Positions 42,243-51,929 of a DNA stretch of 64,000 nt are shown here, piece after piece. Where the stretch lies: positions 16,058,001 through 16,122,000 of the forward strand of contig NC_091973.1 in NCBI RefSeq assembly GCF_036711975.1, written 5' to 3'. Numbering within the stretch: position 1 is the stretch's first letter; each line of letters begins with the position of its first letter. The notes beneath the pieces are model-generated. The model was not told the origin of the DNA and searched no databases. It saw only the letters and a list, made by a program, of their open reading frames with translations. Position numbers and translations under genes: made by a program. This DNA comes from Onthophagus taurus. Taxonomy: Eukaryota > Arthropoda > Insecta > Coleoptera > Scarabaeidae.

Positions 42243-44225
42243 TTAGGAGCGAATATCTCGAAAATAAAGGTGGATGAGAAAAAAATGTATTCTTTCAATT
42301 CGATTTAAAATTACTTTTCCACAACAGGTTTTCATTTGGAACATTACTTTTGAATTAGCTTGTAGATACATCTGATACATACAGATGAGTAGTTTTACAC
42401 ATATGATTTTGTTGTCTTTTAATATGTGAGCCACAGTGGGTTTATTTCTAACAATATCTAATAGTTTAACAACATGATATGAATATTGTAAGTGAACAAT
42501 GTACGCCTGGTAAATCAATTTTGTTTTCATACAAAATAATACTATTATAATCATAATAGAAACCATTTATTTTGTACCAGGAGGTGCAAATATAATTTTT
42601 AAGTTCAATATCAAAGTTGACTAAAAAATTAATAGTAGTATAATCTATATCATATACTTTTCCATGTTCTACAACATCATTTAACCCCTATTGACACATA
42701 AACCTGCTCTCACTGCCAAAGAATGCGGTACATTTTCCTTACAACGTAACTTTCTGGAATTAAATCACAGACAATAAATTTAAAATGTCTTATATAAAAT
42801 CTCATTTCAGCCGCTGAAAATATTTAATAATCTTTATTTATATCCTATATTTAATGTCCTTATATGTGGAGAAATATTTTTTCGTATCGTTCATAGGAAA
42901 AATGTTGCACGCGTGAATTTAATAGATCAAGTGAAAAATATTTATCTTCAAGAAATTTAGTTAGTATCAATGCCATATCATATCTAAATACCCCTTCAAA
43001 TAAACCATGCATTATATTACTATACAAATTATTATAAACATGAAAATTGTTCAATTGATGCCAAATGCATTTTTCTTTTATACCTAATTTTTGTTGTAAA
43101 TGCACGTTATAATCTTGTTCTAGCCTTATACGATCTACATTCTCATGTGTTTGGTTTTCGGTTACTCGGTAATTTGTTGCAGAGAAACTTTCATGTAAAC
43201 CCAGTATAGAATGTAAACCTAAGTTGTCACCTAGAAGCGACACAAGTATGAAATACACTGTTTTTGTTTCTTCTTTAGTATTAATGCCAAGACCATCACT
43301 TTCTAACACCTTTATTTCATGCAGTAGAGATGCAAATGTGCGCTCATTTCCACATAAAACTCTATCATCGCTATAGAAAATTGAAGCCAAAAATAAAATA
43401 TCAAGTCTATTAATAAATGATGGTGGTATGGTTGCAATAGTATAGTACACAGCTCTTATTTTATAAATGCTGGCTTTACTTCCTAAAGGGTTTCCCGGTT
43501 GGAAGTCATCAAAATACAAGACTATTAGTAAAATAAGTTTATGCGGGTACGTTTTAGAATATTTTGATATATGGAGCCATGCACTACATTTTGTAAAGGA
43601 CTTTTGTTTTCATCAAAATTTCGAAGTAAGTCATTTTGATAAGTAACTATCGTATCATATACATTAGGTATTTCTAAAAAGTATTTTATATCTTCAAAAT
43701 ATTTTAATCTTTTATATTCTGTATCATGATTTAAAAACGGATTTTCAATTAGTGTAATCATCTTATATAAGAAACAAATATCGTTACTTGTTAAAATATT
43801 TCCACAAACAACTTATGATTTTTTAAAAACATCAATAATAGGCAAATACAATGTATGATTCATACCTATAATACGTTGAATACTACTTCTTCGCAAAGAC
43901 AAATCATCATACAATTTGGATATAAACAGTTGTAAAGCATAAAATGTTTAAACAAGGAATCAGTATTGTGCTCTCTGTTGAGCGCTTCTTTTGTTTGAAA
44001 ATCATTTTTGGCATCATCTTTCACATTATTTATATTATCTCTTGCATTTAATAAGTTTGCTGTAATTTTTGAACTAAAAACTGAAGTACAAGTAGATGTA
44101 TTAGAAGAATTGTTTGATTTAGTCGAATGTTTTTGTAAGTAATGGCGTTTGAAAGAGTATTTTGTATGATAAACTCTACAACAATCATTATAAGGACATT
44201 GAAAATAATCTGCATTCTTGTGCAT
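42243..44225 (-). pseudogene. CACTA-like transposase of the animal EnSpm type
   Basis: It begins with a C2H2 finger (FQCPYNDCCRVYHTKYSFKRHYLQKH), followed by a serine/threonine-rich linker. A middle piece (43,761-43,525) leads to the best-preserved region (43,519-42,860): YFDDFQPGNPLGSKA, then LVSLLGDNLGLHSILGLHESF with an expected catalytic aspartate, KCIWHQLNNFHV and NIMHGLFEGVFRYDMALIL. In active relatives the MHG is MHD and the preceding segment has a C-x2-C pair; both are changed here. Stops and shifts separate the pieces. The 42,566-42,243 frame is probably the degraded C terminus. Confidence 0.7.
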
Positions 44226-44342
44226 AAACTCTAAATGAGTTATATGTATACTTATCTACTAACAAAAATCTCTGAACACAATATACACACTTCACTATAT
44301 GGGAACTATTTTATACAATATATAAAATTATTTCTACAATTT

Positions 44343-44752
44343 TGACAAAACGTCGTGTATGTATGGAGGTACCTTATATTCGTTTAGGTGAATTCCATAT
44401 AGTCCTTTTTGCAACAATACATATAAATGTTCTGATTGTACTGGATAAGATATATTTAAAGCGTGAAATATTTTAAACAAAATATCGAACGCCTTTTTAC
44501 CGCTTTTAAAATGCCAACGAATTTATTTTCCAAAATAATATAGTGGTCGGTTGTTGTGGCAATTATTGGCCCAACAATTTTCATGTAAAGTTGGAGAGAT
44601 AATTGCTTCCGACAACATTGTAAAAGCTGACCACTAATAACTTTCACTTTGATAAATTTTCACTGTTTCCTTATTACATCCCCATGAAAGCAACAAGTTT
44701 TCAGTAGAACTGCACACTTCCACAGTTTGTCCCTCATTACTGTTACCGGTCA
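44343..44752 (-). pseudogene. SAM-like domain protein accompanying the CACTA transposase
   Basis: MTGNSNEGQTVEV opens a frame with ENLLLSWGCNKETVKIYQ, then (after a shift) ISGQLLQ and MKIVGPII, which together resemble a SAM domain. After another shift it ends KAFDILFKIFHALNISYPV, LYVLLQKGLYGIHLNEYKV. Such small SAM-containing proteins turn up next to insect transposases; their role is unknown. Two stops and two shifts mark it as decayed. The domain call is a judgement from residue pattern alone. Confidence 0.45.
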
Positions 44753-44759
44753 TTTTTAC

Positions 44760-45181
44760 GCACTATGCACGTAACGCACATGTGTTACAAACGTGTTAGG
44801 AACGACGCGGTTTATCCCCACTTAAATTAGATAGAGCCAATCCGTACATAAATATGTACGAAATTCACTTGTGTAAAATATACGATATTCTTAATTTTAG
44901 AATTATATTTAAATTGAAGATATAACTTTAATTTATTTGAGGTTTTGAAATTCATTCGAAGAAGTATTCTTATTTCCTTAACGTAAGAAAACGTGTATTC
45001 AATTCAAATATATTATACTTAAATTTAGTATAATGTTGAGGAATATTTCTTTCTTATTTAAAATACATTCATATTTTTAATACAATTAAATATTTTTGTT
45101 TCAAATATATGATGTCTTGAATTAAATATATCATTTTGAGAAAACTTAAATATTTGAAGTTAGATTAGATTTTTATGTGTG
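44760..45181. other. CACTA-like element, 5' non-coding end
   Basis: Very AT-rich, with short A/T tracts and repeated TTTAAAT-type words, ending at the inverted terminus. No gene is visible. Confidence 0.5.
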
Positions 45182-45189
45182 TAAATGAC

Positions 45190-45690
45190 GTTCAAAAATT
45201 CCATTATTTGTTATCAGCCTTAACGGGTGAAGTTTGACAAGTAATTGCGAGTTTAGATATTACCAATGCAAGCTATGAAGTTGCGTGGCATCTAGTTTGC
45301 AGTCGATATAACAACCCTCGTATATTAGTGCAAAATCACATCAAGGCACTTTCTAATATTGAAAGAATTACTTCCGTCAACTCGAATGTAATACAGACTT
45401 TAATTGATAACATTCGCAAACATTTACGTGCATTAAACACATTAAAGGAACCCACCGATAAGTGGGACACATTAATTATATATTTAGTTTCCACTAAATT
45501 ATATTTTGAATCAAACCGTGAATGGGAACATAAAAAAATACAGATTAATAAACCCACATTAGATGATTTATTGGATTGCTTAAAAGGTAGACCTGATTTA
45601 TTAGAATTAGTTGAAGATAATGCGCCGTCTAAATCGTTAGTTAAACCTCAGTCAGGTACTAATGCTAGATCATTTAGATCTCTTATTTAA
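45190..45690 (+). pseudogene. BEL/Pao gag fragment (DUF1759-type)
   Basis: Starts at about YLLSALTGEV (with a stop), then AYEVAWHLVCSRYNNPRI, ALSNIERI, LRALNTLKEPTDKWDTLIIYLVSTKL, SNREWEHK: the conserved helical core of BEL/Pao gag proteins. The 5' part is missing because the CACTA terminus lies directly upstream, and the zinc knuckles downstream are absent. Confidence 0.75.
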
Positions 45691-45796
45691 TTTTGTACGA
45701 ATCGGTCGTGTTGTGTGTGCTCCCGATAAAATCATAAATCTGAGTGATTGAACGGTTATATAAAACAATAACATTTATTTAGTTTTACCCTTAAAC

Positions 45797-46009
45797 ATGT
45801 CCTCTACGAGACTGTTAAGAAATAGACTGAATAATCCAAAAACTAAAATAGCTGACGTGAAGTCGAAAGTGAACACGAGTTATATTGAAATAGTTTCCGA
45901 TAAGGAAGATGTGTGCGAGTTAAAAACGACGGATTTAGTATTGGATTTAAGAGATAAACTAGCTAAACTGACTTTCGAGAACTACCAGTTGAAGGAGGTA
46001 AAAGACTAG
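45797..46009 (+). CDS. small unidentified frame, possible retroelement gag start
   Basis: A 70-codon frame beginning MSSTRLLRNRLNN and ending in a leucine-rich, charged, coiled-coil-like stretch (LDLRDKLAKLTFENYQLKEVKD). No domain is recognised. A TATA-like TTATATAAAAC is about 40 bases upstream (45,756). Codon bias is mild. It could be the N terminus of a gag from the adjacent retroelement. Confidence 0.3.
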   Translation: MSSTRLLRNRLNNPKTKIADVKSKVNTSYIEIVSDKEDVCELKTTDLVLDLRDKLAKLTFENYQLKEVKD

Positions 46010-46019
46010 CTCATTGCGA

Positions 46020-46282
46020 CGTTAAAAAAAAATTGAAACCCAAAATTTTCTATGTGGAATCAGGACTGATAAAACGTCATAAATAAAAAAATACAATTCC
46101 CAGGAAGTGGGTTGGGCGCCACTTATTTGAATCAAGCTCAAATAAGAAAGCTTTGTTGATATTAGGACAAGTCCCGATTCCAAACACAAAAAGAATGAGA
46201 CAACAACAAAAACCCGCGTATTTAAGGCCGTTGGACAGGGTAACAAAACAACAACAAAAATATTCAAGATAAAAAGATATTT
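46020..46282 (-). other. possible LTR end with primer-binding site (minus)
   Basis: The minus strand contains AAGTGGCGCCCAACCCAC (around 46,106-46,123), which resembles primer-binding sites of insect Ty3/gypsy elements. ACAACAACAAAA runs lie beyond. No coding sequence is evident. Weak call based on a single motif. Confidence 0.3.
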
Positions 46283-46323
46283 AGGTTAACGATAGGTAAA
46301 GATAATTTTATTATTCGCAATCG

Positions 46324-46366
46324 GTGCTACAAATGTTTCGACAGCCTAGCTGTCTTCTTCAGGCAC
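46324..46366 (-). ncRNA. hammerhead-ribozyme core of the Penelope-like element
   Basis: Minus strand, in order: GTGC, CTGAAGA (the CUGANGA box), stem II GACAGC/GCTGTC with a TAG loop, GAAAC, a short ATTT loop as minimal stem III, GTA (cleavage triplet), then GCAC pairing with the initial GTGC as stem I. All conserved core bases are present. Hammerhead motifs are established features of Penelope-like element repeats. Self-cleavage here is inferred, not shown. Confidence 0.65.
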
Positions 46367-47125
46367 GACTAAAACCGTAAAGAAAAGGTCAATGATGAAC
46401 ATTAAATTAAAATCAAATGACAAGTATATTACCGTCAGATATGTGGGAACCTTGTGAGATCTACATATAGGCAATGTTGAAACAGTTTTCTTAAAGTTTT
46501 ACAATCAAATAACAACAAAATAGTGAACATGTATCGGGTTATACTTTTAGAAATGGATGGTTACAAAATTCATATCAGTCTCTTAATAAATCTTAAATAA
46601 GGATAAAACAAAAAATTAAAAGGGTAAACAATCTACGAACAACATAAACTTACAATTTTTAACGAGAACTCGAACTTATAAGATTTGTTTGTCCGTTATA
46701 AAGATGGCTGAGCGAAAACCCCGTTGTTGTTTTTATATATTTTATTTTATTATTCGAGAATATACGCTTCGTCGGCGATTGTTGGCTAAATTCTTTATTA
46801 AACTACAAATATTTTATAGATGTTAGAACATAATTTAATTGTTTCAAAAAACTTACAATTAATAGAATTTTTCCAGAAGTAAGAGCTTGAGTACAAAACC
46901 AGGTGTCCATAGTCCGTAGTAAAAGAGGATTGAGAGATTGAGAGGAAATGATGTGGTGTTCGGTATACAAAATCATGTCTTAGAGTGGCGCAAGCGCAAA
47001 TTACAGGTCGAGAGAGGCAGCAGTCATGTGGAAGAAGGACGGGAGATTCTTTAACGTAGATTCTAACAGTTACATAAATTTCAAAAAATGTCTTTGCGGT
47101 TTAACATCTATGATATCATTCATTA

Positions 47126-48170
47126 TTAGATCTTTTTATCATTCAAGTGTTTAGATATGTAGAACTCTTCATAGAAGTCCAGTTCCTTGGATTTCTTTAA
47201 GTTTTTTAGAAGAGTGACGTTGTTTAGATTTGTGTTATGTTTGAATTCGTTTAAATGTTTGAAAACTGCCGATGTATTTTTAATTTTATGTTCCTTAAGG
47301 CGGGTTTTTAGGTTTCTCTCTGTTTGGCCTATGTAAAATTTATCGCAATTTTCGCAGTTTATCTTATAAACACCGCCCAACTCTTCTTTGTTAAATTTAT
47401 GTTTGTTGTTAATTAAGTAAGAACTTAATTTGTTATTTGAAATAAAGGCCGGGCAGATGTCAAATTTTTGTAGATTGAGTTTCATTTTAAATTGAGCGGA
47501 TGGTATGAAAGGTAATGTTATGAATTTAGGTCTCTGTCTGTAATTGGGAAAAATAATGTTATTAATGTGTGAAGAGTGTGTCTTATTGTAAATATCCTGC
47601 ATTTGTTGAATAGTGTAGCCGTTGTTTAAGCCGATGGCAACAATTTTTCTGATCTCCTTAGCAAAGTCCAACTCATTAAGGGGAACATGTTCCAGTCTGT
47701 CAAAAAAGAATCACATACTAGCTTTTTTATGTTGCGAGCAATTATATGAGTTGGAGGGGATGATAGTATCAGTCGTAGTTGTCTTTCTAAAAATGTCGAA
47801 ATCCAGTTTGTTATTTTGAATATTTCTTTTTATGGTTAGGTCCAGAAAATTGAGACCCAGGTCATTTTCGACTTCCGTAGTGAATTTAATTTTTGAAATA
47901 CTATCAAAAATGGAGTTCAGTGCTCTAAGTTTAGCCTTATTTCCGTCGTAAACAACAAAAACATCATCCACATAGCGACAGTAAAATGATATGTCAGAAG
48001 TGAAGAGCTCGTAAGGGTTAGAAAAAAGTTGACTCTCGAAATGGTTAACGTAAATGTCCGATAATATGCCGGATATTGGAGAACCCATTGGAAGTCCGTC
48101 TGTCATTCTGTAATATTTGTCATCAAAAATAAATCATTTTCTCAAATTTAATGATAGAATTAACAACTTG
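47126..48170 (-). pseudogene. Penelope-like RT and GIY-YIG endonuclease (element 1)
   Basis: The RT part gives LLILSLNLRK, a stop, FIFDDKYYRMTDGLPMGSPISG, and FYCRYVDDVFVV, which contains the YVDD catalytic box, then LGLNFLDLTI. A one-base shift near 47,690 leads to the linker (PLNELDFAKEIRKIVA) and the endonuclease: GGVYKINCENCDKFYIGQT, RNLKTRLKEHK, with the GIY and YIG strands and conserved Arg/His. Upstream RT motifs are missing beyond about 48,170, where an inverted copy and other repeats begin. Confidence 0.8.
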
Positions 48171-48200
48171 TTAGTATTATCGTATTTTCGAGTGATATAC

Positions 48201-48594
48201 CTGCTCGTGAAGATTAGGTATGGAGAAGGGTGTGGGTCAAATATTGGTATGGTCTTGTTGAAAAAAAACGTTACATTCGGATCCACCTAATATACTGATT
48301 TATTTCCGAATTTTGTGTAGAAATTTCACTTTGAGTTAGATTAATTTACGTTTAAACTAGTGAGAATTTCCCAAATGTCGGATTAGATATGGAGAAGGGT
48401 GTGGGTCAAATATTGGTATGGTCTTGTTGAAAAAAAAGCGTTACATTCGGATCTACCTAAATTACTGATTTATTTCCGAATTTTGTGTAGAAATTAGATT
48501 TTGAGTTAGGTTAATTAACATTTAGACAACTGCGAAATCCCGAAATGTCGGGTCGGGTTCGGAGTAGGGGGAGGGTAAACACACGAGCAGGCGG
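48201..48594. repeat. 169-bp tandem repeat bounded by CCTGCTCGTG inverted ends
   Basis: Two units start GATTAG(G/A)TATGGAGAAGGG at 48,212 and 48,381 (period 169), with a partial third from about 48,550. Outside them CCTGCTCGTG (48,200) and CACGAGCAGG (ending about 48,594) are complementary. No coding. Possibly a small non-autonomous element. Confidence 0.6.
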
Positions 48595-48689
48595 ATGGTT
48601 AATAAACGCGTTTTAGCACGTTTTAGTTATTATGCGTCGAGAACCAAAGGGTGTTTCACCCGAAAATATGCATTATAAGACTAAAAAGT

Positions 48690-48735
48690 TGTTAATTCTT
48701 TCATTAAATTTGAGAAAATGATTTATTTTTACTTA
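48690..48735 (+). repeat. inverted scrap of Penelope-like RT
   Basis: GTTGTTAATTCTTTCATTAA and following bases repeat, in opposite orientation, the RT-coding stretch at 48,125-48,170. The two copies flank the 169-bp repeats as an inverted pair of about 46 bases. Confidence 0.65.
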
Positions 48736-48809
48736 CATTATTCGTGTTGGGCACGTGGATATGGAACAAATTATTTATCGGCCCAATTTTAACCATTGTG
48801 TTGTGAAAA

Positions 48810-48990
48810 ATACGTCGTAAGCATGGTTCGTGACGTCACAAATTGTGACGTCACGTCGAAATTTCAAACTCATTTTTCGGTAAGTTCTTCACTTTTCCGC
48901 ACTTTTTTTTAATTTTTAACGGCTTATTTGAGCGACTTCACACCGGTAAAAAAAAATTGGCGATTTTTAAGCGACATGTCTATTCTTCAA
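48810..48990 (-). repeat. partial copy of the CRE-hairpin element
   Basis: Complement of about 28,510-28,670: the two TGACGTCA palindromes (48,832 and 48,848), TTTCAAACTCATTTTTCGGT and CTTCACTTTTCCGCAC are shared, with divergence beyond. Confidence 0.65.
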
Positions 48991-49199
48991 TTTTTCCATA
49001 ATTTTTAGACAAATCTACTTATGAAATAGATAAGGATGCAGATATCATTAAAACAGCATGAAATCTCTTAAATTCAACGTTTTGTTTGGGATGAATGAAT
49101 AAAGGGAACAAAAGAGAAAGAAAGGTTCCACTGGCAACTACAAAGACCCATAAGTTGCGGGTGTTAATTGTTACCTTAATTAACACCCCTCGTTCATAT

Positions 49200-49570
49200 G
49201 GGTCTAACCTGGTTATTTTTTGAATGGGTTTTTTAGAATGGAATACATCGGTACATTTATGGGGGTCATCTGTTCGTTAAGTAGTTGTACATTCGGGGTT
49301 AGATATTGGTGTTTTGATATTTCGAACATCTCTAGCAATTCAAGATGTTGTCCTTTATTTTTCTTGTGTAGTAATTTAGTATTTTTGTTTATATCAAAGT
49401 CAAGTCCATTAAAAATTAGATGTTTCCCGAAAGCTGAGTTTTGTCTTGTTAGGTGTTCTCTGATTCTTGTGCTTAAACGTCTTCCCGTTTCCCCAATGTA
49501 GCTGGCTCCACATGTATTACAAGTTATTTGATATACTCCGTTGTCGTTTAGTATATCAATGATATCTTTA
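49200..49570 (-). pseudogene. Penelope-like GIY-YIG fragment (element 2)
   Basis: Minus strand: DNGVYQITCNTCGASYIGETGRRLSTRIREHL, then NSAFGKHLIFNGLDFD, LHKKNKGQHLELLEMFEISKH and LLNEQMTPINVP. GVYQI and SYIGET are the two signature strands. It is a separate, diverged endonuclease lacking the RT. A small frame on the opposite strand (49,220-49,501) is a shadow. Confidence 0.75.
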
Positions 49571-49717
49571 TTATTTTTAAGAGAATTCCCTTAGTATAAA
49601 ATCTTTCTTTTATAAATATATATATATATATATAAAGTGATAATGGATTACTAATACTCTAATTACTAAAATAATAGATACAAGAAAATCAAAATACAAA
49701 ATTGATATAATTTACTC

Positions 49718-50242
49718 TTAATGAGATACTTGCACTTTTTTGCTAGAACACAGAAATTCAAAGTTAGGCTCAATGTCTGAGAGTTTAAGTCTTAAATCAA
49801 GTTCTGGATTTAATCTGTTTCTGTATTTATCCTTCAAGTAAGTATATATGGAAAATTCTTTCTCACATAGATATGTTGTGCAAAAAGGTAATAAAACTTT
49901 GATAGCTTTTTTCTGACAAAATAGCGTATTCATTTCCAATACTGAGCCAAATGAGTCCATTAAAGAGTGGTTTTTAAAAATCGCTTTTAAGGAGCTATTA
50001 GAGGATAACTCAATAAGTTTTTCTTTTTGCAATAAACGTAGAGAGATCTCCAAATTTAGATCTTTTTGGAAAGGACTACATATCCAATTATATGGTAGAG
50101 ATATAGTGCCTCTATTAGGGAAGTATTCGTCAAATGTTAATTGAAGATATTTGAGATGTTCACATATATTTGTTTTAATGTTTTCATCAAGTTTAACTGA
50201 ATTTTCGGATAAAAAGCTGCTGAGAGAACTAAAACATTCGTA
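49718..50242 (-). pseudogene. hAT transposase, C-terminal part (ZBED5-like)
   Basis: Downstream half of the hAT gene after the Penelope insertion. YECFSSLSSFLSEN continues directly from the other half, then LTFDEYFPNRG, WICSPFQKDL, and the C-terminal dimerisation region KAIKVLLPFCTTYLCEKEFSIYTYLKDKYRNRLNPELDLRLKLS-type sequence. A frame is open from 50,053 to 49,718. This hAT subfamily has been domesticated as ZBED5/SCAND3 genes in other animals, but here it is a broken transposon. Confidence 0.82.
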
Positions 50243-51348
50243 AAAGTTGTTGTTCCAGGATAGGATAATGGATTAAAAAACGACAATCAATTAATCATTC
50301 CAATATTTCGATTCTATATTGAATCTTCTTCAGGGAGTGAACTTACTACAAAATATCAAGTCAAAACTCTCAAATTACATAAAAGTACAAAAGTAACTCA
50401 CGATTGTAAAGAAACCGGTATATAAAAAACTTATTTACATTCCGGGTTTAACTGAAAAGCTGATAAAAATGTTCAAAAATCATTGCAATCTTGAAAATAC
50501 TAAAATAGTGGAGCATTATCCACGAAAATCTCAATCTATATTTACTAACCTTAAGGATCCAACACCCTTACCTTACAAATCTGGGATTGTTTACAGTATT
50601 TCATGTGGTGGTTGCGGTGGTTGCTATGTGGGACAAACTTCTCAATGGTTGAAAAAGAGAATCAGCAAACATAGAAGTGACATACGTTGTAATAAGAGAT
50701 CTTGTGCTCTTGCACAACATAGTTTAGATAATGGTCATCTTCGATTTTGATAACACTAAAGTTTTAGATGTGAGTAATAATTACCACAACAGAATTTTTT
50801 TGGAGATGTTCCACATAGCAATTACCAGTGATACTGTGAACTATAGAACTGATATAGATTCTTTAAGTAACATTTATGCTTTGATTTTTGATTTTTGTAA
50901 AAATAAATTTAAGAATTCTGATGTATCGTTGGTTGGGTAGTTGGGTTGTTGTTTTGGTTGCATAACCTTGATTTTAACTTTCGCGCACTTTTCGGTTCAC
51001 GAATAGTTGCCGTTTCACTTTTTGTTTCATTACGCTCACATGTTTGGTTGGGTTAATACGTTATGGTTGTAACGGCGTGGTTTTGTTTTTTATATGAAGA
51101 AAAATTAAGACGTAATACTTTTGTATTTAACTTTTGCCCGGTTTCTTTACAATCCTGAGTTACTTTTGTACTTTTATGTAATTTGAGAGTTTTGACTTGA
51201 TATTTTGTAGTAAGTTCACTCCCTGAAGAAGATTCAATATAGAATCGAAATATTGGAATGATTAATTGATTGTCGTTTTTTAATCCATTATCCTATCCTG
51301 GAACAATAACTTTTACGTGTCGCTAACGGGATAAACAAATATCTCCTT
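50243..51348 (+). mobile_element. Penelope-like element 3 with inverted terminal copies
   Basis: Inserted in the hAT gene with a 14-bp duplication CTAAAACATTCGTA (50,229-50,242 and 51,349-51,362). About 180 bases at each side are inverted copies of one another (AAAGTTGTTGTTCCAGGATA and complement), and both carry CTGAAGAAG...GAATCGAAAT, a possible hammerhead box pair. About 28 extra bases follow the right copy. The centre encodes a GIY-YIG domain. Inverted terminal copies are one of the known Penelope arrangements. Confidence 0.8.
50437..50938 (+). pseudogene. Penelope-like GIY-YIG endonuclease (element 3)
   Basis: The frame runs PGLTEKLIKMFKNH..., LPYKSGIVYSISCGGCGGCYVGQTSQWLKKRISKH, CALAQHSLDNGH, then after a one-base shift (about 50,745) FDFDNTKVLDVSNNYHNRIFLEMFHI. 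GIVYSI and CYVGQT are the signature strands, and a C-x2-C zinc motif lies between them, as in Penelope endonucleases. RT is missing, so the element is 5'-truncated. Confidence 0.82.
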
Positions 51349-51362
51349 CTAAAACATTCGTA

Positions 51363-51840
51363 CTCACTCATCTGCAGACATTGGATCCAAAAGTTAAACT
51401 TTTTTAGCAAGGATTCACTTCTATCATGCACACCGAAGATGGTGACACCTGTGCCTTGCAGTGACAAATTTAATTCATTTAATTTACAAAATATATCAGC
51501 TAAATATGCAAGCTTTTGCAGCCAAAGAATATCAGATAGACAAGAAGATAAATGAAATGGATGTTCAGTAAGAAATGCTTGAACTTCAGATTTTAACTCA
51601 AACAAGCGTGTCAAAACTTTTCCACGGGAAAGCCATCTAACTTCCGTGTGAAGTAATAAAGAAACATGAACGCTACCAAAGTCTTCACAAAGCGCCTGAA
51701 ATAGACAGGAATTAGTAGATCGCGATTTTATAAAGTTTACAATTTTTACAGCATCACTTAAACTAGTAGATAGTTCAGTGGGTATACGCTTACATGCCAA
51801 TGCTTGTCTATGTATACAGCAATGTGTTCATTCAATTGTT
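51363..51840 (-). pseudogene. hAT transposase, middle part (ZBED5-like)
   Basis: HRQALACKRIP, VKIVNFIKSRSTNSCLF, VSLLLHTEVRWLSRGKVLTRLFELKSEV, LQKLAYLADIFCKLNELNLSLQG and SLLKKFNFW are hallmark hAT residues; the tryptophan in VRWLS and the conserved NxLNLxLQG box are present. The N-terminal BED finger and first catalytic aspartate are missing upstream of about 51,840. It joins 50,242 once element 3 and one copy of the duplication are removed. Confidence 0.82.
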
Positions 51841-51929
51841 TCGTTGATCTAATTAAGAGTTTATTGTATACAATAATCTGTCTATAATTCTACAATTCTT
51901 TACATTATTAATAATATATTATTTTCACC

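Larger units (their letters stand above)
41381..45181 (-). mobile_element. CACTA-like (EnSpm) DNA transposon, decayed
   Basis: Inverted ends CACACATAAAAATCT (41,381) and AGATTTTTATGTGTG (ending 45,181). The flanking trinucleotides (GTC and TAA) do not match, so the target duplication has eroded or the left flank was altered. A minus-strand transposase with a C2H2 finger lies between 44,225 and 42,243, preceded by a second small gene. The outer 400-800 bases on each side are AT-rich and non-coding. Confidence 0.65.
46283..48200 (-). mobile_element. Penelope-like element 1
   Basis: Minus-strand element with a reverse transcriptase fragment (about 48,200-47,711), a GIY-YIG endonuclease (47,671-47,126) and, near its end, a hammerhead-ribozyme core (46,324-46,366). 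RT plus GIY-YIG is the hallmark of Penelope-like elements. The region 46,370-47,125 is non-coding 3' sequence. Confidence 0.75.
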
